NCBI RefSeq assembly: GCF_030161875.1
Contig: NZ_BSVA01000001.1
Coordinates: forward strand, 2,232,001 to 2,296,000
Source: Homoserinibacter gongjuensis
GTDB taxonomy: Bacteria > Actinomycetota > Actinomycetes > Actinomycetales > Microbacteriaceae
Direction: 5' to 3'
Length of the DNA: 64,000 nt
How positions within the stretch are numbered: the first letter of the stretch is position 1; every line of letters begins with the position of its first letter. Of this stretch, positions 29,990 to 39,255 are shown piece by piece. Made by a program: the position numbers and the translations under genes. The notes beneath the pieces are model-generated. The model was not told the origin of the DNA. It worked only from the letters and a program-made list of their open reading frames with translations, and made no database searches.

Positions 29990-31636
29990 CCGGAGGCGAC
30001 GCGCCTCGCTCGTCGACACCGCATCCCGAGCCCTCACCGAGCGGACGACCTTGGGTCGCCGACTCGTGGCGATGAGAGCCGAGCTGCGTTCGCGCCGGGT
30101 GCCGCTGCACTGGACCCACGTGTTCGGCGTGGTCACCATGGCCAGCCTCGCCGTGCTGTTCGTGACGGGCGTCATCCTGATGTTCGCCTACGACCCCTCG
30201 AGTGAGCTCGCCCGCTACGAGGGCCCCTACGTGCCGCTGCACGGTGCCGAGGCATCGGGCGCGTTCATCTCGGTGATGCGTCTCTCGTTCGAGGTGCCGG
30301 GCGGCCTGCTGCTGCGTCAGCTGCACCACTGGGCGGGCCTGCTGGCGCCCGTGTCGATCATGCTGCAGCTGCTCGTGAGCTTCTTCACGGGGGCGTTCCG
30401 GCGGCCGCGTCGCGCGAACTGGGTGCTGCTGTTCCTGCTGTTCGTCGTGACGCTCGCCGGCGGTTGGAGCGGATACGCGCTTCCCGACGACATGCTCTCG
30501 GGTTCGGGGCTGCGGATCGTCGAGGGCATCGTGCTGGGCATCCCGGTGATCGGAACCTGGCTTGCGTCGCTGCTCTTCGGTGGCGCATTCCCGGGAGCCA
30601 TCATCGAGAACCTCTACGGCATCCACGTGCTGATCGTGCCCGCCGCCCTGTTGCTGATCGTGGTGGTGCGCGCGTGGCGCGCGTACCGCATCCAGCCGCC
30701 CCAGTTCGCGGGCAGCGGCCGACGCGAGGACAACATCGTCGGCGTGCCGCTCGCCACGGCGGCGACGCGCGCGGGTGGGGTGTTCGCGGTGGTCACCGCG
30801 GCGCTGTTCGTGGTCGCCTCCGCCGTGACCGTCGGCCCGATCTGGGTGTACGGCCCCTCCGACCCGGGCAACGCGGGCGCCGGAAGCCAGCCCGACTGGT
30901 ACACCGGGTTCCTCGACGGTGCCCTGCGGTTGGTGCCCCCGGGGTGGGAGTTCGAGTGGATGGGGCGCACCGTCACGCTCGCGGTGCTCGTGCCGCTCGC
31001 GGTGGTGGGTGTGTTCCTGCTCGTCGTCGCGGCGTATCCCTTCCTCGAGGAGTGGATCACGGGCGACAGGGGGAGCACCACATCCTCGACCGGCCCCGCA
31101 ACGTGGCTTCGCGCACGGGCGTCGGCGTCGCGGGCATCGTCTTCTACGCGGCGCTCTGGGGCGCAGCGAGTGCCGACCTCATCGCGGTGGCGTTCCACGT
31201 GGGTCTGGAGGCGGTGATCACGACCTTCCAGGTGACCTTGATCGTCGGTCCGGTGATCGGGTTCGCGGTCGCCCGGCGGATCGCTCTGGCGCTGCAGAAG
31301 AAGGATCTCGAGCTCGTCGCGCACGGTTACGAGACCGGGCGCATCGTGCGACTGCCCGGCGGCAGGTACGTCGAGCTGCACGCGGGGCTCGACGAGGATG
31401 AACGGGCGCGACTCGCACATCGCGCGGTGCGGCCGATCGCTCCGCGACCCGACGAGGCGGGGCGGCTGACCCGGCTCGACCGGGTGCGCGGCGCGCTCGC
31501 GGAGAGGTTCTTCGCCGATCGGGTGGAGGTGCCCGAGCCGGCGGCGGAGGCGGTGGGTGCCGTCGCGGGGGCGCCTCACGATGACGCTGAGCCCGCCGAG
31601 CGTCGCCCCCTGTCGCGAGTGGACGGAGCGGCATGA
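29979..31636 (+). CDS. QcrB-type cytochrome b paralogue lacking heme bH ligands; frameshifted
   Basis: Restored length is about 552 residues, full length for actinobacterial QcrB. Matching segments are RQLHHWAGLLAPVSIML, FFTGAFRRPRRANWVL, GYALPDDMLSGSGLRI, the Qo motif region SQPDWYTGFLDGALRL, YPFLEEWITGD, and the C-terminal GRIVRLPGGRYVELH. The two first histidines (LHHW in helix B, YGIHVL in helix D) remain. The second one of each helix is replaced: IMLQLL has Gln and VVVRAW has Arg where canonical QcrB has His. These two positions normally bind heme bH. The start GTG 29979 overlaps the NDH-2 gene. The G run 31069-31073 has lost a base. No Rieske or cytochrome c gene is adjacent. Confidence 0.85.
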
Positions 31637-32084
31637 TGTCGGTGCTCGTGAGGCGGGATGCGCAGCTGCGCGAGTCGGGCGTCGTCTCGAGCGCCTGGGG
31701 TCGCGCGTGGGAGTGGGTGACGCGGCCGCTGCACTACGGTGCGGTGCGTCGCTTGCGCCTCGCCGCGCAGCGGGGCGATGGTCCGCTGCTCGCCTCGCTG
31801 CTCGCCCGCGGCGTCGCGCTCGTCGTGCAGTCGACGCAGGGCGAGACGGAGCGGGTGATGGTCGTGCGCGGCTCCCGTGACGTGGTGGCGATCCTGCAGC
31901 ACGGCATGACGACGCCGCAGGGCGTGATCGCCGAGGAGCGGTCGGTGAACGGCCAGGCGGGCATCGTCGTCAGCTCGGGGAGCGCGCATCCGCGATGCTG
32001 ACGCTCGACTTCACGGGCCGGCTCGTCAGCCTCATCTGGGTGCGGCTGGATCCGCATCTGCTCAAGCACTGGAACGTGGTGTAG
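31633..32084 (+). CDS. SnoaL/NTF2-like protein, SigJ-type C-terminal domain without the sigma part; frameshifted
   Basis: Restored length is about 150 residues. The segment RRLRLAAQRGDGPLLASLLA, then VNGQAGIVV and LTLDFTGRLVSLIWVRLDP, resembles the SnoaL-like domain found at the end of SigJ-type sigma factors, here free-standing. Such alpha+beta barrels bind small hydrophobic molecules or help dimerize. ATG 31633 overlaps the stop of the cytochrome b paralogue, so it belongs to that operon. GGGG 31977-31980 has lost one G; without it the protein stops early at 32001. The function is unknown. Confidence 0.6.
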
Positions 32085-32141
32085 CCGCGCGCCTGTGGAC
32101 AACTTGCGCGGCGCACCACGGCATCCGGGCATCATGTGCGG

Positions 32142-33422
32142 GTGACGAGCGCGATCGGGGTCATCGCCGAGCAGGTGCGGCAGCGCGTGCGGCGTGAGGG
32201 CGTCGACCTGCACGGCGACCGCGAACTGGCGGTGCGCTACGTGCGCGACGAGGTGCAGCGTTACGCGGAGCTCGCGCTCGGCGGCTCGGTGCCGCTCCTG
32301 GAGGACGAGCAGCACGTCACGCGCCAGGTGGTGGCGGCGCTGACGGGGCTCGGGCCGCTGCAGCCCTACCTCGAGGACCCGAGCGTCGAGGAGCTGTGGA
32401 TCAACGCCCCCGACCGCATCTTCGTCGCGCGCGACGGCGTCACGGAACGGGTTCCGGTCGCGCTCACCGACACCGAGGTGCGCGAGCTGCTGGAGCGGAT
32501 GCTGCACCGCACGGGGCGGCGCATCGACCTCAGTTCTCCCTTCGTCGACGCCTCGTTGCCCGACGGCTCCCGCCTGCACGCGGTGATCCCGGATGTCGCA
32601 CGCGGTCACGTGTCGATCAACATCCGGCGGTTCCGCACCGGTATGCGGCGTCTCGAGGATCTCGTCGCGCTGGGCTCGCTCACGAGCCAGGCGGCCGGCT
32701 TCCTGCACCTCGCGGTGCGTAGCGGCCACAACATCCTCGTCACCGGGCCGACCCACAGCGGCAAGACGACGCTGCTGGGCGCGCTGCTCGGCTCGTGCCG
32801 CCCCGAGGAGCGCATCGTGACGGTCGAGGAGACCTTCGAGCTCGCCGTCGACGCGCTCGACCACGTGGCGATGCAGTGCAGGCAACCGAGTCTCGAGGGC
32901 ACCGGGGAGATCAGCCTGCGACGCCTCATCAAGGAGTCGCTGCGCATGCGGCCCGACCGGCTCGTCGTGGGGGAGGTGCGTGAGGCCGAGGCGCTCGACC
33001 TGCTGATCGCCCTGAATTCGGGCATGCCCGGCATGTGCTCGCTGCACGCCAACAGCGCCCACGACGCACTCGTGAAGCTGTGCACGCTGCCGCTGCTCGC
33101 CGGACGCAATATCGACGTATCGTTCGTGACGCCCACCGTCGCCTCGGCGATCGACCTCGTCGTGCATGCCGAGCTGGGCGCCGACGGGCGCCGACGGATC
33201 GTCGAGATCGTCGCGCCCACCGGGCGCGTCGTCGGCGGCGCAGTCGAATCTGTCGCCCTCTTCACGCGAGCGGGAGATGCACTCGTCGCGACGGGGGAGC
33301 TGCCTCCGCGGATGGGGGCGTTCGAGCGAGCCGGCCTGGATCCGGTCGCGATCCTGCGCGAGGCGGGTCCGGCATCCGGCGCCGCGATGGAGCCCGCGAT
33401 GCTCATCGGAACCCCCGCATGA
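32142..33422 (+). CDS. cpaF: CpaF/TadA-type secretion ATPase of the Tad pilus
   Basis: The protein has 426 residues. It is a type II/IV secretion ATPase: GLGPLQPYLEDPSVEELWIN at the N-terminal domain, Walker A GPTHSGKTTLL, Asp box RIVTVEETFEL (with Glu), Walker B LRMRPDRLVVGEVREAEALD, and His box GMPGMCSLHANSAHDAL. It powers assembly of Flp pili with TadB and TadC. GTG 32142 is chosen; a GTG two codons earlier is also possible. The stop overlaps the tadB start (ATGA). Confidence 0.93.
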   Translation: MTSAIGVIAEQVRQRVRREGVDLHGDRELAVRYVRDEVQRYAELALGGSVPLLEDEQHVTRQVVAALTGLGPLQPYLEDPSVEELWINAPDRIFVARDGVTERVPVALTDTEVRELLERMLHRTGRRIDLSSPFVDASLPDGSRLHAVIPDVARGHVSINIRRFRTGMRRLEDLVALGSLTSQAAGFLHLAVRSGHNILVTGPTHSGKTTLLGALLGSCRPEERIVTVEETFELAVDALDHVAMQCRQPSLEGTGEISLRRLIKESLRMRPDRLVVGEVREAEALDLLIALNSGMPGMCSLHANSAHDALVKLCTLPLLAGRNIDVSFVTPTVASAIDLVVHAELGADGRRRIVEIVAPTGRVVGGAVESVALFTRAGDALVATGELPPRMGAFERAGLDPVAILREAGPASGAAMEPAMLIGTPA

Positions 33423-34288
33423 TCGCGGCCGCGTGGGGTCTCGTGCTCGGCATCGGGCTCGTGCTCTCTGCGTCGCCCTGGCTGTGGCCGCGTGCGACGG
33501 AGCGCGCAGCAGCCCGGCGTCGCGGCCCGTTCACCTGGCTCGGGGAGCTCGTGCGGCAGGCCGGAATGGCACGCGTCTCGGTCGCGACGGTCGTCGTCGT
33601 GGCCGCGGCGCTCGCGTTCGCCGCGACCGCGGTGGTGCTCGCCCTGGTACCCGTGGTCGCCCTTGCCGTCGCCGCGGGCCTCGGGGTGGGCACCCTGCCG
33701 TTCGCCCTGATCGCGGCGCGGGCGCGGGCACGGCGTCGCGCGATGCGGGCCGTCTGGCCCGACGCGGTCGACCACCTCGTGGCCGGGCTGCGCTCGGGGC
33801 AGGCGCTGCCGGATGCGCTCGTCGCGCTCGGTGAGAGCGGTCCCGTACCGCTGCGGGCCGCGTTCGTCTCGTTCGCATCCGACCTCGGGGCGACCGGGCA
33901 GCTCGTGCTGGCACTCGAGGCGCTGAAACAGCGCCTGGCCGACCCCGTCGCCGACCGCGTGATCGAGACCCTGCGGGTGGCACGCGAGGTCGGCGGCACC
34001 GAGCTGCCGTCCGTGCTGCGGGCACTCGCGTCGCACTTGCGATCGGATGCCGCCCTGCGTTCCGAGGTCGAAGCGCGGCAGAGCTGGGTCGTGAGCGCGG
34101 CCCGGCTCGGGGTGGCCGCGCCGTGGCTCGTGCTGCTGCTGCTCGCGGCGCGACCCGAGGCCGTGCGCGCCTACAACTCGCCGGCGGGGGTCACGCTGCT
34201 CGTCGTCGGCTTCGCGGTGACGGTCGTCGCCTACCGCATCATGATCGCCGTCGGACGCCTGCCGGAAGAGCGGCGGTGGTTCGCGTGA
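33419..34288 (+). CDS. tadB: TadB-like pilus assembly membrane protein
   Basis: The protein has 289 residues. It has two N-terminal and two C-terminal hydrophobic segments around a cytosolic type II secretion F domain (LPDALVALGESGPVPLRAAF, VIETLRVAREVGGTELPSVL). It forms the inner-membrane platform with TadC. It overlaps cpaF by ATGA and tadC by GTGA. Confidence 0.88.
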   Translation: MIAAAWGLVLGIGLVLSASPWLWPRATERAAARRRGPFTWLGELVRQAGMARVSVATVVVVAAALAFAATAVVLALVPVVALAVAAGLGVGTLPFALIAARARARRRAMRAVWPDAVDHLVAGLRSGQALPDALVALGESGPVPLRAAFVSFASDLGATGQLVLALEALKQRLADPVADRVIETLRVAREVGGTELPSVLRALASHLRSDAALRSEVEARQSWVVSAARLGVAAPWLVLLLLAARPEAVRAYNSPAGVTLLVVGFAVTVVAYRIMIAVGRLPEERRWFA

Positions 34289-35223
34289 GCCCGACGCTCG
34301 CCATGGCGGCCGCGCTCGGGGTGCTGCTGGGGCTCGGGCTCTGGACCCTCGTCGCGCTGCTCCCGCGGATCGGCGCGGACCGGCTGACGGAACGGATCGC
34401 GCCGTACGTGCTCGATGTCTCCTCCGAGGCACGTGAACTGCGCGCACGCAGGGGCGGAGAGCCCGGATCGCTCATCGCGGAGCTGCTCGCACCGTTCCTG
34501 CAGCGGATGGGGAGCGGTGTGACCGCCCTCCTCGGCGGCGATGCGACGGTCGAGCGGCGCCTCCGGCAGTCCGGCTCGGCGATCACCGTCGCGGCCTTCC
34601 GAGCGCGCCAACTGCTCTGGGCGGCGGGCGGCGCGGCTCTCGGGATCCTCGCGGCGCTCGTGCTCGCGAGGTCGGCCGCTGTGTCGCCGCCCGTCATGGT
34701 GGTGCTCGCGGTGGCGGCCGCGGCATCCGGTCTCCTGTTGCCCGAGCAACTGCTGGCTCGCCGCGCGCGTGCCCGCCTGCGCCGGATCGCCGACGAACTG
34801 CCGACCGTGCTGGAGTTCCTGAGCCTCGCGCTCGCGGCGGGCGAGACGGTGCGCGATGCGCTGCGCCGCGTCGCGCGCATCGGCTCGGGTGATCTCGCCG
34901 CGGAACTCGGGCACGTGATGACCGATGTCGAGGTGGGCGTGCCCCTGACCGATGCACTGCAACGTTGCGCCTCGACCCTCGAGCTGCCGGCCCTGAGCCG
35001 CGTGGTCGAGCAGCTCGTGACGGCGCTCGACCGCGGCAGTCCGCTCGTCGAGGTGCTGCGGGCTCAGGCGCAGGACTCCCGTGACGACGCGAAGCGTCAA
35101 CTGATCGAGTCCGCGGGGCGCAAGGAAGTCGCGATGCTCGTGCCGCTCGTCTTCCTCATCCTGCCCGTCACGGTCGTGTTCGCGCTGTTCCCGGCGACTC
35201 TTGTGCTCGAGCTGGGATTCTGA
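34285..35223 (+). CDS. tadC: TadC-like pilus assembly membrane protein
   Basis: The protein has 312 residues. The type II secretion F domain is visible in LPTVLEFLSLALAAGETVRD, VMTDVEVGVPLTDALQRCA and VVEQLVTALDRGSPLVEVLR, followed by a C-terminal hydrophobic anchor (MLVPLVFLILPVTVVFALFP). It is the partner of TadB in the Tad platform. The start GTG 34285 overlaps the tadB stop. Confidence 0.88.
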   Translation: MSPTLAMAAALGVLLGLGLWTLVALLPRIGADRLTERIAPYVLDVSSEARELRARRGGEPGSLIAELLAPFLQRMGSGVTALLGGDATVERRLRQSGSAITVAAFRARQLLWAAGGAALGILAALVLARSAAVSPPVMVVLAVAAAASGLLLPEQLLARRARARLRRIADELPTVLEFLSLALAAGETVRDALRRVARIGSGDLAAELGHVMTDVEVGVPLTDALQRCASTLELPALSRVVEQLVTALDRGSPLVEVLRAQAQDSRDDAKRQLIESAGRKEVAMLVPLVFLILPVTVVFALFPATLVLELGF

Positions 35224-35234
35224 GGCGTCCGCGT

Positions 35235-35603
35235 TCAGGCGGGGCTCAGCAGGATCGCGAGCCCCGCGAGCGTCATACCGCTCAGGTTCAGCACGATGCC
35301 GACCCGGATGCAGACGACTTTCTGCTTGTAGGCCTCGGCGAGGCGGAACCCCAGCACGGGGCAGCCCGCCCAGACGAGCGCGGCCAGGCCGAGCGCCGCC
35401 GCGACCGCCCCGAGCCAGAACCCGAGCTCGGCCAGCGGCGGCAGGCCGAGTGGGCGCCAGCCGCTCGCGAGCAGTGGGCCGAGACCGATCGTGGGGGCCA
35501 GCGCGGCGGCCGCGAGCCAGATGGTGCCGGTGCGGATGATGCGCTGCGTCTCCAGCGCGCGGGACTCCACATCGAGAGAACGTACGTCGAGAAGTTCACT
35601 CAT
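35235..35603 (-). CDS. Small membrane protein of unknown function
   Basis: The protein has about 122 residues with three or four hydrophobic segments (IWLAAAALAPTIGLGPLLAS, ELGFWLGAVAAALGLAALVW, GIVLNLSGMTLAGLAILLSP). The N-terminus is short and charged. It is antisense to the pilus operon, sits inside the tad locus, and its start is divergent from the Flp pilin. I do not recognise the family. ATG 35603 is chosen because it starts just before the first span. Confidence 0.6.
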   Translation of the reverse strand: MSELLDVRSLDVESRALETQRIIRTGTIWLAAAALAPTIGLGPLLASGWRPLGLPPLAELGFWLGAVAAALGLAALVWAGCPVLGFRLAEAYKQKVVCIRVGIVLNLSGMTLAGLAILLSPA

Positions 35604-35647
35604 CGCTCCACCATGCACCCGGCCATGCGCGTCGTCCACCCGCTTGC

Positions 35648-35701
35648 GAATCGTGCGAGTTGGTCGTTATGGGCCCGCGAATCGACCAACTGGCACGATT
35701 C
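35648..35701. repeat. Inverted repeat in the divergent promoter before the Flp pilin gene
   Basis: GAATCGTGCGAGTTGGTCG (35648-35666) pairs with CGACCAACTGGCACGATTC (35683-35701) at 18 of 19 positions, with a 16-base spacer. It lies 56 bases before the pilin ATG and 44 bases before the divergent membrane gene, so it sits between two starts and cannot be a terminator for either. Confidence 0.78.
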
Positions 35702-35757
35702 CCGGGCCTGTGGATAGTTTCTGCGGCGCCGGGGCCAGCGGTGCCACGCTTGCCCGC

Positions 35758-35934
35758 ATGACGACGCGTGGCATCCGCTTGCTCAAGAAGTTCGCCGACG
35801 ACCGCGGAGACGTACCGGGCTGGGTGCTCATCACCCTCATGACCGCTGCATTGGTGATCCTCATCTGGGCGCTCGCCGGCCCCGCGCTCTCCGACATCTT
35901 CCAGAACGCGATCGACAAGGTCTCCGGGATCTGA
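35758..35934 (+). CDS. Flp/Fap-type pilin or pilin-like peptide
   Basis: The protein has 58 residues: a short basic leader (MTTRGIRLLKKFADDRGD) then one hydrophobic helix (VPGWVLITLMTAALVILIWA) and a short polar tail ending DKVSGI. Position and size match the Flp pilin subunit exported by CpaF/TadB/TadC. The usual G/AxxE processing site is not obvious; DVPGWVL takes its place. Upstream of it is a strong inverted repeat. Confidence 0.72.
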   Translation: MTTRGIRLLKKFADDRGDVPGWVLITLMTAALVILIWALAGPALSDIFQNAIDKVSGI

Positions 35935-35935
35935 G

Positions 35936-36358
35936 GTGCGGGTCCGGGGGCAGCGCGCGCGAGCACGCGGGCGCGGCACGTTGCGCGACGACGCCGGTTC
36001 GGCGCCCGTCGAGTTCGTGCTCGTCGGGGTGCTGCTGACCTTCCTGACGCTCGCCGTGCTGCAGCTCGCCCTCGCCCTGCACGTGCGCAACACCGTGCTC
36101 GACGCCGCAGCCGAGGGCGCCCGTTATGGCTCCCTCGCCGACAACGAGCCTGCCGACGCGGTGCCGCGCACGATCGAACTCATCGAGGCCGCGGTCGGCC
36201 CCGACTTCGCGCGTGACGTGACGGTGCGGGAGGGCTCCTGGATGGGCGTGCCCGCCGTCATCGTCACCGTGCGCACGACGTTGCCGCTCGCCGGGTTCCT
36301 CGGCCCCGACCGTGGGATGGAGGTGGAAGGCCATGCGGCACGCGAGACGCTGGATTGA
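35936..36358 (+). CDS. TadE-like pilus protein
   Basis: The protein has 140 residues. It carries the TadE signature DDAGSAPVEFVLVGVLLTFL (prepilin-like N-terminal helix with Glu) and LHVRNTVLDAAAEGARYGSL. TadE-type pseudopilins take part in Flp pilus biogenesis at the membrane. The start is GTG 35936, just after the pilin stop; it overlaps the next gene by 26 bases. Confidence 0.82.
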   Translation: MRVRGQRARARGRGTLRDDAGSAPVEFVLVGVLLTFLTLAVLQLALALHVRNTVLDAAAEGARYGSLADNEPADAVPRTIELIEAAVGPDFARDVTVREGSWMGVPAVIVTVRTTLPLAGFLGPDRGMEVEGHAARETLD

Positions 36359-36806
36359 CGGGCGACGCCTCGCCGCATCCGACGGCGGGTCCGCGTCGCT
36401 CGAGTTCATCACGGTCGGCGTGCTGCTGCTCGTGCCGCTCGTCTACCTCGTGCTCGTGGTGTCGTCGCTGCAGTCGGCGTCGCTCGGCGTGGAGGGCGCG
36501 GCCCGGCAGGCGAGCCGCGTCTTCGTGCAGGCAGAGTCGGAGGCCGACGCGCGCGCCGCGGCCGAGCGCGCCATCCGGGTGACCCTCGCCGACTACGGCC
36601 TCGACGCCGACGCCGCCGAGGTCGCGATCACGTGCCGGCCCGATCCCGCCGACTGCCTCGCGCGGCGCGGGTTCGTGACGGTCGAGATCGCCACGGTCGT
36701 GCGGCTGCCGCTCGCGCCGCCCGTGCTCGCCGTCGACGTGCCGCTCGGCGTGCCCGTGCAGGCGCTCGCGACCGAGCAGGTCTCGCGGTTCCGGGCGGGG
36801 TCATGA
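36333..36806 (+). CDS. TadE/TadF-like pilus protein
   Basis: The protein has 157 residues. The N-terminal DGGSASLEFITVGVLLLVPL has the same Gly-Ser-x-x-x-Glu-Phe pseudopilin motif as the preceding gene, then EGAARQASRVFVQAE. The C-terminal half is a soluble domain with one cysteine pair (TCRPDPADCLA). It overlaps its neighbours on both sides and belongs to the tad operon. Confidence 0.78.
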   Translation: MRHARRWIDGRRLAASDGGSASLEFITVGVLLLVPLVYLVLVVSSLQSASLGVEGAARQASRVFVQAESEADARAAAERAIRVTLADYGLDADAAEVAITCRPDPADCLARRGFVTVEIATVVRLPLAPPVLAVDVPLGVPVQALATEQVSRFRAGS

Positions 36807-37249
36807 AGCGGATGCGGGCGGCGCTCGCCGCGGACGACGGATCGACGCTGCCGCTCGTCGCGTTCTTCGGCATGCTGGGCCTCGCCGTCGTGCTCATCGT
36901 GACCGCGGCGACCTCGCTCTACCTCGAGAAGGAGCGTCTCTTCACGGTCGCCGACGGCGCGGCCCTCGTGGGTGCGGAGGCGTTCGAGCTCGACGCGGTG
37001 AGCTTCACGCCCGACGGGCCCCGTCCCACGCTCGAAAGCGACGACGTCGCGGCGGCCGCCGCCGACTACCTCGCGGGCAACCCGGCGCCCGACCTCGACG
37101 GGCTGGCGATCGAGCGGGCGTTCACGGCCGACGGACGCAGCGCGACGGTCACGGTCACCTCGGTGTGGCATCCGCCGGTCGTCACGATCTTCGTGCCCGA
37201 CGGGTTGCGTATCGAGGCGACGGCGACGGCCCGCTCGGTGTTCGGGTGA
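36803..37249 (+). CDS. TadG-like pilus/secretion-associated protein
   Basis: The protein has 148 residues. After DDGSTLPLVAFFGMLGLAVV (one hydrophobic helix) comes LYLEKERLFTVADGAALVGA, the usual TadG (DUF2134-like) segment, but the long C-terminal part of larger TadG proteins is missing. It is the last gene of the tad operon, coupled by an ATGA overlap. Confidence 0.75.
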   Translation: MKRMRAALAADDGSTLPLVAFFGMLGLAVVLIVTAATSLYLEKERLFTVADGAALVGAEAFELDAVSFTPDGPRPTLESDDVAAAAADYLAGNPAPDLDGLAIERAFTADGRSATVTVTSVWHPPVVTIFVPDGLRIEATATARSVFG

Positions 37250-37280
37250 GGGCGTCTCGGGGCTCCGATATGCTCCCGGC

Positions 37281-39163
37281 GTGACCCGACGACGCTTAGC
37301 CGCCCTCGTGACCCTTGCGGCACTTGCCATCGGCGGCATCGGCATCGTGTTCGCCATCGGTCTCCCGAACCTCGGGCGTGTTCCCGCGAGCGGAAGCGTC
37401 ACGGCGGTCGGGGCGCCGGAGGCGCGCACGGGGGTCGACGACTTCCGCTTCGCCTCCTTCGACGCCATCTACCAGCTCGACCGCGACGTCGAGGCGCGCT
37501 CGACCCTGCACACCACCGAGCACCTCGTGGCGGTCTTCCCCGACATCGATCAGAACCGTGGCATCCGGCGTGCCATCCCCGCCGTGTACGACGGCCACTC
37601 GACCCAGCTCGACGTCGTCTCGGTCTCCGACGCCGACGGCACGCCGCGCCCCTACACGAGCGAACGCGACGGCGATTTCCTGGTGCTCACGATCGCCGTG
37701 CCCGAGGGGCAGTACGTGCACGGCGAGCAGCACTACGTGATCGAGTACACCGAGCGCGATGTCACCCGCTACTTCAGCGACACGGGCGTCGACGAGTTCT
37801 ACCGCGACGTCAACGGCACCGGATGGGCGCAGCCGTTCGGCGAGGTCAGCGCGCGGCTCGAGCTCGCACCAGCGGTCGCTGCCGCCGCGACCGGTGACGC
37901 CTCCTGCTACCAGGGCGCGGAGGGCAGCACGGCCCGCTGTTCGATCGACCGCGAAGGCACCGGCTTCGTCGCGCACGCCCGAGACCTCGGCCCACGACAG
38001 AACATGACGATCGCCGTGGCCTTCCGCGAAGGCACCTTCGTGGCGCCGCCGTTCGATCTCTTCGCGCTCTTCCCGCCCTTCCTGATCGCCGGGCTCGGCG
38101 TGATCCTCGCCACGATCATCGCTGCCGTGGTCTACCGCATCTTCGGCCTCCGCGCGGCCGAGGGTCGCGGCACGATCGTCGCCTGGTACGAGCCGCCCGA
38201 GAACGTCACGGTGCCGCTCGCGGCCAACCTGCTCGGGGTGCCGCAGCGCGCCTTCACCGCCTCGATCCTCGACCTCGCGGTGCGCGGCAAGGTGCGACTG
38301 CTGCACGATCCCGCGGCGGATGCGTACGGCATCCGGCTGCTGGATCGCACCGGCGTCTCGCCCGACGAGCGCCACATGGTGAGTCGACTCTTCTGGTCGG
38401 GCAGCCGCGTGAGCCCCGAGGTGAGCGACGGGCTCGTGAAGCCCGACCTCGACATCCGCTGGTTCGAACCGCGCGAGCGAGCTCTCGGGCTCATCGCGGC
38501 ATCCGTGCGCAAGCACGCGGATGCGCTCGCCCTGAGTGCCGGGCTGCGGCGCAAACCCTCAGCTCGCCCGGTGGGCTCGTGGTGCTCGGGCTGCTCATCG
38601 GTTTCGCGCTGCTTGTGGTGAACGCCATCGTCTCGGGAGACGAGGGCGTGCTCGCGGTGACGCTCGCGCTCGGCATCAACGCGATCATTTGGGTGGCGAT
38701 CGGGCTCGCGAGCCTCGTCACGAGCCCCCGGCCGCTCACCCGCTCGGGGGCGCTCATCGTGGAGCATCTGCAGGGGCTTCGCGAGTACATCCGGCTCGCC
38801 GAGGCCGACCGACTGCGGATGCTGCAAAGCGCCTCGGGGGCCGAGCGCACCACGGGCGAGAGCGGTGTCGACGTCGTGCGCGTCTACGAGCGACTGCTGC
38901 CCTACGCCGTGCTCTTCGGCCTCGAGCGGGAGTGGCAGGCCGAGCTCTCGCGCTACTACGGTGACGTCTCGCCGAACTGGGTCGAGAGCGGCCCCGGCCC
39001 CTTCACGGTCGTGCCGTTCACCGCTCACCTGGCCGCCGTGCCCGGCATCGCGTCGAGCTCGAGCTCGTGGGGCACCTCCTCGGGATCGTCGTCGAGCGGT
39101 GGTTCCAGCGGCGGCGGCTCGTCGGGCGGCGGAGGCGGAGGCGGTGGTGGCGGCGGCGTGTGA
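37281..39163 (+). CDS. DUF2207 membrane protein; frameshifted
   Basis: Restored length is about 627 residues. It has an N-terminal membrane or signal helix, an extracellular domain rich in beta-strands (FDAIYQLDRDVEARSTLHTT, YVIEYTERDVTRYFSDTGVD), a span near 37% of the length (FPPFLIAGLGVILATIIAAV), a cytosolic segment WYEPPENVTVPLAANLLGVP, two more spans, and a C-terminal Ser/Gly tail ending in a run of glycines. This is the usual layout of DUF2207 (YciQ-like) proteins, whose role is unknown. GGG 38573-38575 has lost one base. The start is GTG 37281. Confidence 0.82.
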
Positions 39164-39255
39164 GCCGTCCCAGCGGCACCGCCCCAGCTGCACCGCTCGG
39201 CAGGCTCCCGCGTCACACAGCCCCGGCATCCGCGTTCCCGCTCTACGGTGGGCAC

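Noticed and set aside
29979..31636. Calling the cytochrome b gene canonical qcrB
   Set aside because: The family match is clear, but the heme bH ligands are replaced, there is no adjacent Rieske or cytochrome c gene, and it is coupled to NDH-2.
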